Below are positions 26,628 through 35,338 of a stretch of 64,000 nt of DNA, in pieces (the first letter of the stretch is position 1; the number at the start of each line of letters is the position of its first letter). The stretch lies in contig JADJNY010000003.1 in assembly GCA_016714045.1 (NCBI GenBank), positions 310,001 to 374,000 on the forward strand. Reading direction: 5' to 3'. This DNA comes from Planctomycetota bacterium. Lineage in GTDB: Bacteria; Planctomycetota; UBA1135; GCA-002686595. The notes beneath the pieces are model-generated. The model had not been told where the DNA came from. It did not search any database and saw nothing but the letters and a program-made list of their open reading frames with translations. Made by a program: the position numbers and the translations under genes.

Positions 26628-29117
26628 ATGCCGCTCCTCGTCCTCCTCCTCGTGCTCCTCGGTGCGGCGACGTGCCCGCCGGAGGGCGGCGCCCAGGACG
26701 GGCGCGCGCAACGGCGCGTGCCGGTCCCGACGCAGGCCGAGCTCGCCCGCCAGCCGTTCGCGCTGCACGTCGAGCGCGTGGCGGACGCGCTGGTCGAGCT
26801 CGGCGCGCCCGTGTCCGCCGCCGAGCGCGCGGCGATCCGCGCCGCGCCGTCGGAGCCGACGCGCTCGGGCGAGCTCGCCGCGCTCCTCGAGCCGCGCGTG
26901 CTCGCCGTGCTCGCGATCGACGCCGAGGGGCGCGTCGCGGTGTCGGCGGGGCCCGCGGCGCGGGTGCTCCACCAGCACGACGCGCGGACGTTCCTCGTGC
27001 GCGTCGAGAACGGCGGCGGCACGCACGCGCCGCTCGTGATCACGAGCGCGCAGGCGATCGACGAGGGGGCTTCGACGACGGACGAGCGGTGGCTCGACCT
27101 GCGCGTGTTCGTCGGTCCGTTCGTGCGGCGCGAGCTCGCGGGGCTCGCGCGCGAGTACCGGCTCGTGTCGCTCGGCACGGACCGCGCGGGCGCGCGCCGC
27201 GCGACGCTGCGCTTCGAGCTCGAGGTGCCCGGTGCGCCCGGTGCGCCCGGTGCGCCCGGTGCGCCCGGTGCAACCGGTGCGCCCGGTGCGCCCGGGGCAA
27301 CCGGGACAACCGGGACAACCGGGACAACCGGGACAACCGGGGCGACCGGTGCGAGCGCCTCCGCGTCGTGCACGCTCGACGTCGTGTTCGACGTGCGGCC
27401 GGCGGTGCCGGTCGAGCTCGTCGTGCGCGACGACCAGGGCCGGCCCGCGAGCGCCGCGTTCACCGTGCGCGACGCCGACGGCGGCGTGCACCCCGCGCGC
27501 GCGCTGCGCACGGGCGCCGACCTCCGCTTCCAGGACCAGGTCTACCGCGCGGACGGCGAGCGGTTGTGGCTCCAGCCGGGCGCGTACGACGTCGAGGTGC
27601 GGCGCGGGCCGGAGGTGCTCCCGCAGCGCCGCGCGCTCGTCGTGGACGCACCGGGCGCGAACGCGGGCGCGCCGGCCGGCGGGGCGGAGCGCGGGGAGCC
27701 GCGCGGCGACGCGCCTCGGACGGAGGCGCCCGGCAGCGCGGGCGAACACGCCGACGCGCCGCAGGTGCTCGAGGTCGCGCTCGAGCGCTGGATCGATCCC
27801 GCGGCGTCCTCGTGGTGGAGCGGCGATCACCACGTGCACGGCTCGGGCTGCATGCACTTCCGCACGCCCGGCGGCGGCGTCGGGCCCGAGGGCCTGTTGC
27901 GCCACGCGCGCGGCGAGGACCTCAAGGTCGCGGTGGGCCTCGTGTGGGGCGTCGGATGGGACGAGCAGCAGGGCTTCTTCACCGGCGCGCAGGACGTGCG
28001 CTCGACGCCGCCGTACGTCCTGCGCTACGACGTCGAGGTCTCGGGCTTCGGTTCGGAGCGCGCGGGGCACTGGGCGCTGCTCGGGCTGAAGCAGCACGAG
28101 TACGACGGGAAGCCGGGCATCGTGCACTGGCCCGAGCTCGGGCTCGCGACGCTCGCGTGGGCGAAGCGCCAGGGCGCCTTCACGAGCACCGTGCACTCGG
28201 GGCTCGGCCTCGCGGTCGACACGCACGAGCTCCCGAACGTCGTCGTGCCGCCGTTCGACAACATCGGCGCGAACGAGTTCGTCGTCGACGTCACCCATGA
28301 GCTCGCAGGCCCCGACGGGAAGCTCCGCCCCGCCGTCGATCTGTACGGAGTGGGGGACACGGCGTACCCCTGGGAGCTCAACCTCTACTACCACGTGCTC
28401 CGCGCCGGCTACCGCGTGCGGATGGCGGGCGAGGACGACTTCCCGTGCCTCGACGAGACCGCGATCGGGCGCGGGCGCAGCTACGTGAAGGTCCCGGTCG
28501 AGGCGCAGGACCTCACCGCCGACGCGTGGCTCGCGGGCCTCGTCGCGGGGCGCTCGTACGTCGGCGACGGACGCAGCCACCTCTTGGACTTCCAGGTCGA
28601 CGGCGTCGAGGTCGGCACGCGCGACGTCGAGCTCCAGGCGCCGGGGCGGGTGAAGGTGCGGGCGAACGCCGCCGCGTTGCTCCCGAAAGACCCCGACGCC
28701 GAGCTCTCGACGCGCTCGTGGAAGCTCGCGCCGTACTGGCACGTCGAGCGCGCGCGTGTCCCGGGCACGCGCGAGGTCGAGGTCGAGCTCGTCGTCGACG
28801 GCGTGGCGGTCGCGAAGCAGCGCCTCGTCGCCGACGGGAAGGCGCGCCCGATCGAGTTCGAGACCACGATCACGCAGTCGAGCTGGCTCGCGCTGCGCAT
28901 CCTCCCGACCAGCCACACGAACCCGATCTGGGTCGCCGTCGCCGGCGCGTCCTACTCGCCGCGCGAGGACAGCTGCGCGTTCCTCCTGAAGTGCGTCGAG
29001 GCCTGCTGGGCGCGGAAGTCGCGCACCTACTCCCGTCCCGAGTCGCTCGAGGCCGCGAAGGCCGCCTACGAACACGCGCGCCTCGAGTACCGCCGCCGGG
29101 CTGCGGCGGGGCGCTGA
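26628..29117 (+). CDS. CehA/McbA-like metallohydrolase with an embedded collagen-like tract
   Basis: This 829-residue exported protein has a signal or lipoprotein leader (LLVLLLVLLGAATC). About 180 residues of unknown fold follow, then a Gly-x-y tract of about 14 triplets (PGAPGAPGATGTTG type) at roughly residues 201-242. A second spacer rich in Gly/Ala comes next, then a PHP/CehA-McbA metallohydrolase domain starting WWSGDHHVHGSGC, whose HHxH supplies metal ligands. Further likely motifs are TSTVHSGLGL and FDNIGANEF. The C-terminal third is beta-rich. CehA hydrolyses carbaryl; the substrate here is unknown. Placement of a collagen-like linker between N-terminal and catalytic parts suggests an extended stalk. 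Confidence 0.75.
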   Translation: MPLLVLLLVLLGAATCPPEGGAQDGRAQRRVPVPTQAELARQPFALHVERVADALVELGAPVSAAERAAIRAAPSEPTRSGELAALLEPRVLAVLAIDAEGRVAVSAGPAARVLHQHDARTFLVRVENGGGTHAPLVITSAQAIDEGASTTDERWLDLRVFVGPFVRRELAGLAREYRLVSLGTDRAGARRATLRFELEVPGAPGAPGAPGAPGATGAPGAPGATGTTGTTGTTGTTGATGASASASCTLDVVFDVRPAVPVELVVRDDQGRPASAAFTVRDADGGVHPARALRTGADLRFQDQVYRADGERLWLQPGAYDVEVRRGPEVLPQRRALVVDAPGANAGAPAGGAERGEPRGDAPRTEAPGSAGEHADAPQVLEVALERWIDPAASSWWSGDHHVHGSGCMHFRTPGGGVGPEGLLRHARGEDLKVAVGLVWGVGWDEQQGFFTGAQDVRSTPPYVLRYDVEVSGFGSERAGHWALLGLKQHEYDGKPGIVHWPELGLATLAWAKRQGAFTSTVHSGLGLAVDTHELPNVVVPPFDNIGANEFVVDVTHELAGPDGKLRPAVDLYGVGDTAYPWELNLYYHVLRAGYRVRMAGEDDFPCLDETAIGRGRSYVKVPVEAQDLTADAWLAGLVAGRSYVGDGRSHLLDFQVDGVEVGTRDVELQAPGRVKVRANAAALLPKDPDAELSTRSWKLAPYWHVERARVPGTREVEVELVVDGVAVAKQRLVADGKARPIEFETTITQSSWLALRILPTSHTNPIWVAVAGASYSPREDSCAFLLKCVEACWARKSRTYSRPESLEAAKAAYEHARLEYRRRAAAGR
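27228..27353 (+). repeat. In-frame 9-base tandem repeat encoding a collagen-like tract
   Basis: Two related 9-base units, GGTGCGCCC and GGGACAACC, are repeated head to tail with a few mixed copies. They encode Gly-Ala-Pro and Gly-Thr-Thr triplets. Because 9 is a multiple of three, gain or loss of units keeps the frame, so the tract length is expected to vary between strains. Confidence 0.9.
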
Positions 29118-29168
29118 CGCGCGTACGCGGCTGAAGTCGTACGTGCCTCCGTGATCGGCGCGAGCGTT

Positions 29169-29444
29169 TTAGGGCGAGGTCGCGCCCGGATCGCGGTCGC
29201 GCGGGCCCTTCCCTCCGCGCGTCGCGATCTGCTCGAGGTCCTCGAAGTAGCGGCGATGAGTCTCGCGGAGAGCGGTTTGGCTCGCTGCCTCGAGGAGGAT
29301 CACTTCGTGGGTCGCCAGATCCTGCCGATACTCGAGATCCGCTTCGAGGCGAGCCTCCTCCGCGAGCGGACGGGCCGCGTCTTCGAACTCGCGCAGCGTG
29401 ACGATGCGCCCGGCTCGGCGGTCGTAGACGATCAGGAAGATCAT
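29169..29444 (-). CDS. Small protein overlapping the alarmone synthetase gene (candidate antitoxin)
   Basis: This 91-residue soluble protein is unknown by sequence. It starts MIFLIVYDRRAGRIVTLREF, which suggests a beta strand then helix, followed by a charged helical region (ARPLAEEARLEADLEYRQDL) and a basic tail. Its ATG overlaps the stop codon of the upstream alarmone-synthetase gene by four bases, so the two are made together. Gene order and size fit the small antitoxin of toxSAS-type pairs. There is no sequence evidence for that role beyond context. Confidence 0.65.
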   Translation of the reverse strand: MIFLIVYDRRAGRIVTLREFEDAARPLAEEARLEADLEYRQDLATHEVILLEAASQTALRETHRRYFEDLEQIATRGGKGPRDRDPGATSP

Positions 29445-30148
29445 GGATTGCTCCCGCCGCGGTCGACGAGGTAGGGGATCAGTTCGCTCAGGTCTCGAGA
29501 AAGGGTCTTCTTCACGGCGAAGAGCTCCTCCCGCACCTCTGTGTGCTTGGCCATTGCCGGTGATTGGACCTTTCGTTCGAGGCGCTCGTAGGTCGCAACG
29601 AGTGTCGACCACTGCATGAGTCCCGCCTGGAGCCGCTCGTCGCCCAGGCCGTACTTGATTCTGTGATCTACCAAGTCTGCCATCTTCTCTGAAAGCTCGG
29701 CCCAACCATGCTGGAGTCGGGTGCGCAGTTGGACCTCGATGCAAAATCCCTCGATCCGCGCGATGACGTGCAGGGCTCGATATCCGTGGCTCGGGGACTC
29801 TCTCCTGTCGACCACGTTCGCGTCCTTCAGTCGGACCTGGAGTTCCTCCGTGAGCCGATCCTGGCGAAGGATGTCCTCGACGACGACCCGGCAGCCCGCG
29901 ATGTCCTGGATCTGCGTGAGACGAACGCTCTCGCGGACGAGCTTGTCGACGATAGACGTCGTCGACTTCGCCGGGCGTGCCGTCGGCGCGAGCCCGAATT
30001 CGTCCCGCAGGATCGCCATCACGACGTCGCAGGCTGGCGCGAATGAGCGTCGGTAGGCGTCCAGGACCCGCAGGTCCTCGGCGGTCCATGCGCCCTCCTT
30101 CAGGCGCGTTCCGAGCTTGTCGAGCTGGGTCTTCGATAGCGGGGACAT
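29441..30148 (-). CDS. Stand-alone RelA/SpoT-domain nucleotidyl (pyro)phosphotransferase
   Basis: This 235-residue protein has only the synthetase domain. The ATP-site pattern R58..K61-S62..S65...K69 (ARPAKSTTSIVDKL), the Mg-binding D82 in QDIAGCRVVV, HGYRALHVIA and E138 in IEVQLRTRLQHGWAELSEKM are all present, so it should be catalytically able. It lacks the HD hydrolase and the TGS/ACT regulatory parts of Rel. The LQHGWAELSEKM version is closer to isolated or toxic small alarmone synthetases than to RelQ/RelP. The gene is far lower in G+C than its neighbours (29641-29700 is 53%; 28741-28800 is 75%), suggesting acquisition. It could be a toxSAS toxin or a stress alarmone synthetase. Confidence 0.85.
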   Translation of the reverse strand: MSPLSKTQLDKLGTRLKEGAWTAEDLRVLDAYRRSFAPACDVVMAILRDEFGLAPTARPAKSTTSIVDKLVRESVRLTQIQDIAGCRVVVEDILRQDRLTEELQVRLKDANVVDRRESPSHGYRALHVIARIEGFCIEVQLRTRLQHGWAELSEKMADLVDHRIKYGLGDERLQAGLMQWSTLVATYERLERKVQSPAMAKHTEVREELFAVKKTLSRDLSELIPYLVDRGGSNP

Positions 30149-30450
30149 GCGTGAGGCGGGGAGCTCCAGGTCGACTCGGGCTCCCCGAGGGTGAGGGCCC
30201 GCAGCGTACACGCTGGCCGGCGCGAGCGCTCCGAGCCCGGGTGCCGGCCGTCGGCCGAGCGCTCGCGCATGGATCGCCGCCCTTTTCCTCTCTATGCTCC
30301 GCCGGTCGCGCGGCGACGCGGGGATGGGGGGAAGAACCCCGCTCCGCGGACGTCCAGGCGCCGCCGAACCGCCCGCGCGGAGGGGCGCGCTCGTCCCGGC
30401 TCGCCGGAACGGCGCCGACTCCCTCGCCCCGAGAAGCGAACCCAGAGCCC
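30149..30450. other. 302-base divergent intergenic region
   Basis: It separates the leftward alarmone-synthetase gene from the rightward Ig-like lipoprotein gene and must carry both promoters. A TATGCT hexamer at 30293-30298 is a possible -10 for the rightward gene. No other gene was seen. Confidence 0.4.
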
Positions 30451-33400
30451 ATGCCCTCGATTCCGACCTCGTCCCCGCGTTCGACGCGAGTCCGCGCGCT
30501 CGCCGCGCTCCTCCTCGCGCTCCCGCTCGCCGTGCTCCCGGGCTGCGACAACCCGGCCTGCATCTTCGGCGGCAACTGCGACGGCACGGCCGGCGGCGGG
30601 ATCGGCGCGAACCCCGCGACGTTCCCGACGGACGGCGTGTGGATCGATCCCGCGGATCCGTCCGTGACGAGCGTCTTCCCGACCGGAACCGCCGTCGACA
30701 CGCGCTCGCCCGTCGTCGTCGTGTTCAGCGAGTCGATGGCGCCGACGAACCTGAACATCGCGTTCGAGCTCGTCGCGGAGGGGGCCGCGAGCGGCGCCGT
30801 GCCGTTCGGCGTGAACGCGCTGCTCGGCGAGGGGCGCCTGCTCGTCCTCGTGCCGCTGACGCCGCTGCTGCCGAGCACGAGCTACACCCTGCGGTACCGC
30901 GAGGGCGCTAGCTTCCAGGACCTCACCGGCCAGGTCGTCTCGCAGCCCGCCGACCGCGTCGTCGGCACGTTCTCGACCGGCGCCACGGACCCGACGCTGC
31001 CGACGCTGCTCACGACGTGGCCGCCCGACAACGCGATCGACCAGAGCGCCACGGGCGAGATCGTCGCCGTGTTCTCGCGGCCGATGAACGCCGCGAGCGT
31101 CACGGACTCGTCCTTCATCGTCACCGTCAACGGCTCCGCGCCCACGTTCGATCCCGTCGCGCAGCCCCTCACCGTCAACAACGGCCTGACGACCGACACG
31201 CGCGTCTTCCGCTACCGCAGCGTCGACGGTGCGGGCACGCCGCAGGCGTTCGCGGCGTCGGCGCAGGTCCAGGTCTCGCTGTCGCCGACCGGCAACACGA
31301 TCACGGACACGACCGCGAACGCGCTCGCCGCGACGATCTTCGACTACCGCGTCGCGGCCTTCGCGCCGCCCGCGAGCGCCGCGATCACCTCGAGTCCGAC
31401 GGACGCGATCGGCATCGACCAGCTGGCGGGCCCCGCGAACCTCGCGCTGCAGCTTGCGATCCCCGACGGTGCGAGCGGTGACCAGGTGGTCGTCACGTTC
31501 TTCGGCACGAAGATCCAGACGGACCCGAACCCGCCGCTGATCGCGCTCCAGCGCACCGTGAGCCTCGAAGCGCCGTTCACGACGTTCACGCTGACCGCGG
31601 CCGAGCTCGACTTGGTCGCGTCCACGTCGCCGCTCACCGCGCGCGTCGCCGACGGAACGGTCGCGTTCACGTTCCAGTTGAAGCGCGGGACGAAGCTCTC
31701 GCCCGTGCGCGTGCTCGACGTCGACGCGACCGAGAGCGGCGTGCAGAACGCCGTGCTCGACACGGTCGCGCCGACGCTGACGGGCCTCGGCACGACGGGC
31801 ACGACGGTCTCGACGTTCCGGTCCGACCTGCGCGACCTCGTGATCGTCGGCCGCGCGAGCGAGGCGCTGCGCAGCGTGCTCGTCGAGACGCCCGCGAACG
31901 GGGACAACGACGCGAACGGCGACGGCGTACCGCCGGTCGCGGGCGCGAACGCGGGCGGCCTCTTCGTCGCCGGGGCGGTGAACCTGGACCTCGTCGCCGG
32001 CGCGATCCCCTACACGGTCACGATCTTCGACCGCGCGCTGAACTCGGGCGGGTCCGTCTCGGGCACCTTCCGCCAGCTCGGCGCGAGCGGACCCGGCTCG
32101 ACGCCGCTCGGCACGGACATCGCGGTCGAGGTCTACGACGAGGTCACGCTCGCTGCGATCTCCGGAGCGACCGTCTTCGCGCACGAGGACGTCGCCGGCA
32201 GCGTCGCGGAGCTCGGCTCCGACCTGACGGACGCGTCGGGCGCGGCGCTCGTGCCCTCGAGCGTGTTCGGCGACACGCTCGTCACCGTCTTCGCGCCCGG
32301 CTACGACCTCATCACGGTCGAGGGCGTGCTCAGCGACCGCTTGAGCCTCCCGCTGCGCCCGACCGCGCTCTCGAACGCGGGCGCGGGCGGCCTCGTCACC
32401 ACGACGGAATCGACGTTCAACCTCTTCACGAAGAACGTCGCCGATTCGCGCTTCCCGGCCGGCTCGGACCGCCTCGCGAACGTCGCGGCGTGCTCGTTCG
32501 ACAACACGCAGTCGCGCTTCGAGTGCCCGTTCGGGCCGGCCGTGATCCTGCCGCGCGAGCTCGGCGCGCAGAGCTTCTTCGGGGTCCAGGTGCCGACGAG
32601 CCTCTTCCTCTACTCGCCGCTGACGTTCCTTCACGGCTTCGAGCTCGCGCTCCCGCTCGGCCCCGTGGCGCCCGGCGGGACTGGGACGTCCGAGCTCGCG
32701 CTTCCGTTCCTGCTCTCCGATCCCGACACGGACCCGGAGGAGCGCGCGATCGACGGTCCGCCGCTCGCGCTCTCGACAGTGAACTACCTCGCGATCACGG
32801 GCTCGCCGCGCGTCACGATCGACGCGCTCGCCGCCGGCGTGCGCGGCAGCGCGGTCGTGGGGCAGGGGGTCGCGTTCGACCTCGCGCCGCCCTCGACGAA
32901 CTGGGGCGTGCGCGCTGCCTACCCGGGTGCCGTCGACGGCATCCAGGACGTGCCGACGGACCAGCTCGGGCGCTACGTGAGGAGCCGCACGATTGACGCC
33001 GACCTGTTCGTGCGCGTCGAGGTCGTCGACGCGGACGGGAACCGCGGCACCTCACGCCCGCGCTTCTCGACCAGCCCGATCACGGTCACCCCGCCCGCAC
33101 CGGCGCTGCTCGACGCGCTGACCCCGATCGCGCTGAACGTGGGAGGCGCGGCGCTCGACGTGACGTTCGTCGACGTGCTCCCCGACGCGCTTTCGCAGCC
33201 CGGCCTGTACCGGGCGACCTTCACGGACTCGGCCGGACGGCGCTGGACCGTCGTCCGTCCGGACATCGACGACGCGTCGGGACCGAACGTCGTCGTCCAC
33301 CTGCCGCTGATCGGAACCGGCGTGACGCTGCCGCTCGCGACGGGCGACCTCGAGTGCCAGGTCGAGGCCTTCGCCTGGCCGCTGCTCGACGCAGCGAACC

Positions 33401-33474
33401 TCGCCTGGACCGACCTCGAGCGCGAGTTCGAGCTGCGCTCGATCACGGCGACGCAGACCGTGACGCCGCCCTGA
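30451..33474 (+). CDS. Large lipoprotein with bacterial Ig-like (SbsA/Big_5) domains
   Basis: This 1007-residue envelope protein has a lipoprotein signal (RVRALAALLLALPLAVLPGC) with the lipobox cysteine. A Cys/Gly-rich linker follows, then two Big_5-type Ig domains with the usual phrases SVFPTGTAVDTRSPVVVVFS and WPPDNAIDQSATGEIVAVFS. Further beta domains include a carboxypeptidase-regulatory-like module (VEVYDEVTLAAISGATVFAHE, YDLITVEGVLSDRLSLPLRP). Such proteins are cell-surface structural or adhesive components. No enzymatic motif was seen. ATG 30451 was chosen since it gives the signal sequence. Confidence 0.82.
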   Translation: MPSIPTSSPRSTRVRALAALLLALPLAVLPGCDNPACIFGGNCDGTAGGGIGANPATFPTDGVWIDPADPSVTSVFPTGTAVDTRSPVVVVFSESMAPTNLNIAFELVAEGAASGAVPFGVNALLGEGRLLVLVPLTPLLPSTSYTLRYREGASFQDLTGQVVSQPADRVVGTFSTGATDPTLPTLLTTWPPDNAIDQSATGEIVAVFSRPMNAASVTDSSFIVTVNGSAPTFDPVAQPLTVNNGLTTDTRVFRYRSVDGAGTPQAFAASAQVQVSLSPTGNTITDTTANALAATIFDYRVAAFAPPASAAITSSPTDAIGIDQLAGPANLALQLAIPDGASGDQVVVTFFGTKIQTDPNPPLIALQRTVSLEAPFTTFTLTAAELDLVASTSPLTARVADGTVAFTFQLKRGTKLSPVRVLDVDATESGVQNAVLDTVAPTLTGLGTTGTTVSTFRSDLRDLVIVGRASEALRSVLVETPANGDNDANGDGVPPVAGANAGGLFVAGAVNLDLVAGAIPYTVTIFDRALNSGGSVSGTFRQLGASGPGSTPLGTDIAVEVYDEVTLAAISGATVFAHEDVAGSVAELGSDLTDASGAALVPSSVFGDTLVTVFAPGYDLITVEGVLSDRLSLPLRPTALSNAGAGGLVTTTESTFNLFTKNVADSRFPAGSDRLANVAACSFDNTQSRFECPFGPAVILPRELGAQSFFGVQVPTSLFLYSPLTFLHGFELALPLGPVAPGGTGTSELALPFLLSDPDTDPEERAIDGPPLALSTVNYLAITGSPRVTIDALAAGVRGSAVVGQGVAFDLAPPSTNWGVRAAYPGAVDGIQDVPTDQLGRYVRSRTIDADLFVRVEVVDADGNRGTSRPRFSTSPITVTPPAPALLDALTPIALNVGGAALDVTFVDVLPDALSQPGLYRATFTDSAGRRWTVVRPDIDDASGPNVVVHLPLIGTGVTLPLATGDLECQVEAFAWPLLDAANLAWTDLEREFELRSITATQTVTPP

Positions 33475-33583
33475 TCGAAGCCGTTCGACACCCCTCGCAC
33501 CGCTTCACCCGCCCGTATCCAATCCCCAAGTCCCTCCGCTCGAGACCGCCCGAACGACGCGCGCCCCGCTCCACCGCGCACGA

Positions 33584-33738
33584 CGCTCGATGCTGAGCCA
33601 CTTGGACCCCGCGCGGGCACGGGCCGGTCCTCCGGCCCGTGCTCGCGCGGGGTCCGTGATGCGAAGCACACGAGTGTGTTCCGTTGCGTCCCTCCGCCCT
33701 TGATCGCTGCATCCGGCAATTGCGCTCCCGACCGACAC
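33584..33738. repeat. Dispersed hairpin repeat, copy A
   Basis: About 155 bases match the element at 51691-51846. Conserved parts in order are a CGCTCGATGCTGAG lead, a 24-base-pair hairpin (33604-33655, loop TCCT, one mismatch), a second smaller stem built on AGCACAC/GTGTG, the block TCCGTTGCGTCCCT and a final CGCTCCCGACCGACAC. It contains no plausible gene and sits downstream of the Ig-like lipoprotein gene. One paired position of the long stem is A-T here and C-G in copy B, indicating that the hairpin is maintained. Confidence 0.85.
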
Positions 33739-33809
33739 CCCCCCTCCACCCCGCGTCACCGCGTCCCCGCACCCTTCCCATTTCCACGCACGACTCCCCA
33801 CCCTGCGCG

Positions 33810-33838
33810 TTGCCCCCAACCCCACCGGTCCCTAGAAT
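33810..33838 (+). promoter_or_regulatory. Candidate promoter TTGCCC-17-TAGAAT
   Basis: The -35-like TTGCCC (33810-33815) and -10-like TAGAAT (33833-33838) are exactly 17 bases apart. They are about 120 bases before the GTG start of the lipoprotein gene at 33960. TAGAAT stands out in this G+C-rich sequence. Confidence 0.5.
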
Positions 33839-33959
33839 TCGCCGCGCCACAGCCGGCGTGCGGAGGGGACCCGTCGCGGCAGGATGCGCAGACGCGCGTC
33901 GCCAGCGCATCGCCCTCCCACGCTTCGGGCGCACGCCCGGAACCGCCAAGGAGTCCTCC

Positions 33960-34889
33960 GTGATCCGCTCCACGTCCCGCATCGCCGTGCTCTTCGTCGC
34001 CGCCGCGCTCGTCGCGACCGCCTGCAACCAGATCCCGACCCGCAAGGGCGTCTCCGTGGAGACGGCCGCGAACGCGAAGATCGAGACGGTCAACCCGATC
34101 GACATCGCGGTGCTCCCGATCGAGAACGCGACGGGCTCGAAGAAGGTGCCGTCGAAGGAGCTGCGCGAAGCCGTCGAAGCCGGCCTCGTCCAGCGTCGCT
34201 ACACGCCGCTCGCGACGGAGTACGTCGACGCGCAGGTGACCGACGCGGCCTTCCACCCCGGCAGCCTGCGCGAAGACGCGACGCTGCGCGTGACGGTCGA
34301 GTCGTGGGACGATGCGCTCTGGGCCACGCACACGGCGGTCACGCTGCGGCTCTCGGCGCAGATCGTCGACTCGCGCTCGGGCGGCCTGCTCTGGGCGGGC
34401 AAGCTCGACCGGCGCTTCGACCTCGGCCGCGACCGCGATCGCTTCAGCACGGACGCGCCGCTGAAGAAGCTCCTGTGCGAGATGGTGGTCGGGGAGCTCA
34501 TGTCCGCGCTGCCCGCCCGCATGACGCGCGGCCCGGCCGCGCGAACTGACCGCCTGGTCCCACCGTCCCCGACGGGGGGGCCACCCGCGACCGCTCCAGG
34601 CCCTTGGCCTCGCGCGGTCGCGCCGCTAGACTCTTCGCCCTCGAACGTCCGGTGCCGACCCGCGGGGGTCCCACCGGCTCCGAACCGGCCCCCGGCACAC
34701 CGTCGGGGCCGCCGGTGCACCCCGCCTCGGGGTTCCTTTCCCTGGGGCGCGGGCAAGTCCTCCCTCCCGCATCCCCTCAAAGGAATCCAACCATGGCTCT
34801 CACCGCGGCCCGCAAGGCGGAGGTCGTGCGCGAATTCGCGCGCGGCAAGGGCGACAATGGCTCGCCCGAAGTTCAGATCGCGATCCTGA
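33960..34889 (+). CDS. Lipoprotein of unknown function, 3' end doubtful
   Basis: The gene starts at GTG 33960 behind a good AAGGAG site six bases away. It has a lipoprotein signal (IAVLFVAAALVATAC) and then DIAVLPIENATGSKKVPSKELREAVEAG, which resembles envelope lipoproteins of the CsgG/LpoB/DUF799 type. The convincing part ends at about 34510 (CEMVVGELMSALPARM). Beyond that, the frame reads low-complexity sequence and overlaps rpsO by 97 bases, which is implausible. A one-base shift near the end would stop it at 34549, giving about 196 residues. I therefore trust only the first part; the printed end is simply the frame's stop. Confidence 0.55.
   Translation: MIRSTSRIAVLFVAAALVATACNQIPTRKGVSVETAANAKIETVNPIDIAVLPIENATGSKKVPSKELREAVEAGLVQRRYTPLATEYVDAQVTDAAFHPGSLREDATLRVTVESWDDALWATHTAVTLRLSAQIVDSRSGGLLWAGKLDRRFDLGRDRDRFSTDAPLKKLLCEMVVGELMSALPARMTRGPAARTDRLVPPSPTGGPPATAPGPWPRAVAPLDSSPSNVRCRPAGVPPAPNRPPAHRRGRRCTPPRGSFPWGAGKSSLPHPLKGIQPWLSPRPARRRSCANSRAARATMARPKFRSRS
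34604..34632 (+). promoter_or_regulatory. Candidate rpsO promoter TTGGCC-17-TAGACT
   Basis: TTGGCC (34604-34609) and TAGACT (34627-34632) are separated by exactly 17 bases, about 160 bases before the rpsO start. It partly overlaps an inverted repeat (GCGACCGC/GCGGTCGC) that could end the preceding gene. Confidence 0.45.
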
Positions 34890-35062
34890 CCGCGCAGGTC
34901 AAGGAGCTCACCGAGCACCTCAAGGTCCACCGCAAGGACTACACGTCGCGGCGCGGCCTCCTGATGATGGTCGGACAGCGCAGCAAGCTCTTGAAGTACC
35001 TCCGCCTCAACGCGCCCGAGCGCTACCAGACGATGGTCGACAAGCTCGGACTCCGCCGCTGA
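34793..35062 (+). CDS. rpsO: 30S ribosomal protein S15
   Basis: This 89-residue primary 16S rRNA-binding protein is the normal length. It has the S15 pattern: KGDNGSPEVQIAILTAQVKELTEHL, then the conserved HRKDYTSRRGLLMMVGQRSKLLKYL and YQTMVDKLGLRR. ATG 34793 follows an AAAGGA site. It lies upstream of pnp as in many bacteria, but a strong hairpin at 35145-35168 separates the two. Confidence 0.97.
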   Translation: MALTAARKAEVVREFARGKGDNGSPEVQIAILTAQVKELTEHLKVHRKDYTSRRGLLMMVGQRSKLLKYLRLNAPERYQTMVDKLGLRR

Positions 35063-35144
35063 TCCGACCGATGCCGAGCCAAGGCCCGCACTCGCTCCGC
35101 GCTCCGCGCTTTCTGCGCGCCGGCGGGCCTGCTCGTCCCCACGA

Positions 35145-35168
35145 CGACCCGTGCTTCGGCGCGGGTCG
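35145..35168 (+). terminator. Hairpin with UUCG loop after rpsO
   Basis: A 10-base-pair stem (CGACCCGTGC pairing with GCGCGGGTCG, one G-T wobble) is closed by a TTCG tetraloop and followed after a few bases by TTTT. It lies 82 bases past the rpsO stop. It may end rpsO transcription or act as a pnp leader structure. Confidence 0.65.
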
Positions 35169-35338
35169 CCGCGTTTTCAGCTCGACCGCGCGCGGCGCAC
35201 GACGCGTCGCGCGGTCGAGCTCGTTCGTACTCGGCCGCTGAGCCCGGCCGCCGAGGGGTGTCGAGCTTCGTGCTCCACCCCACGCTCACGCACAACCAAA
35301 TCGATTTTCCAACCGCAGAAGCAAAGAGAGTTCTTTTC

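Noticed and set aside
26565..29075. Long leftward frame with Gly-Cys-Pro repeats
   Set aside because: It is antisense to the CehA/McbA-like gene; the apparent collagen-like repeat on this strand only mirrors the repeat of the real gene.
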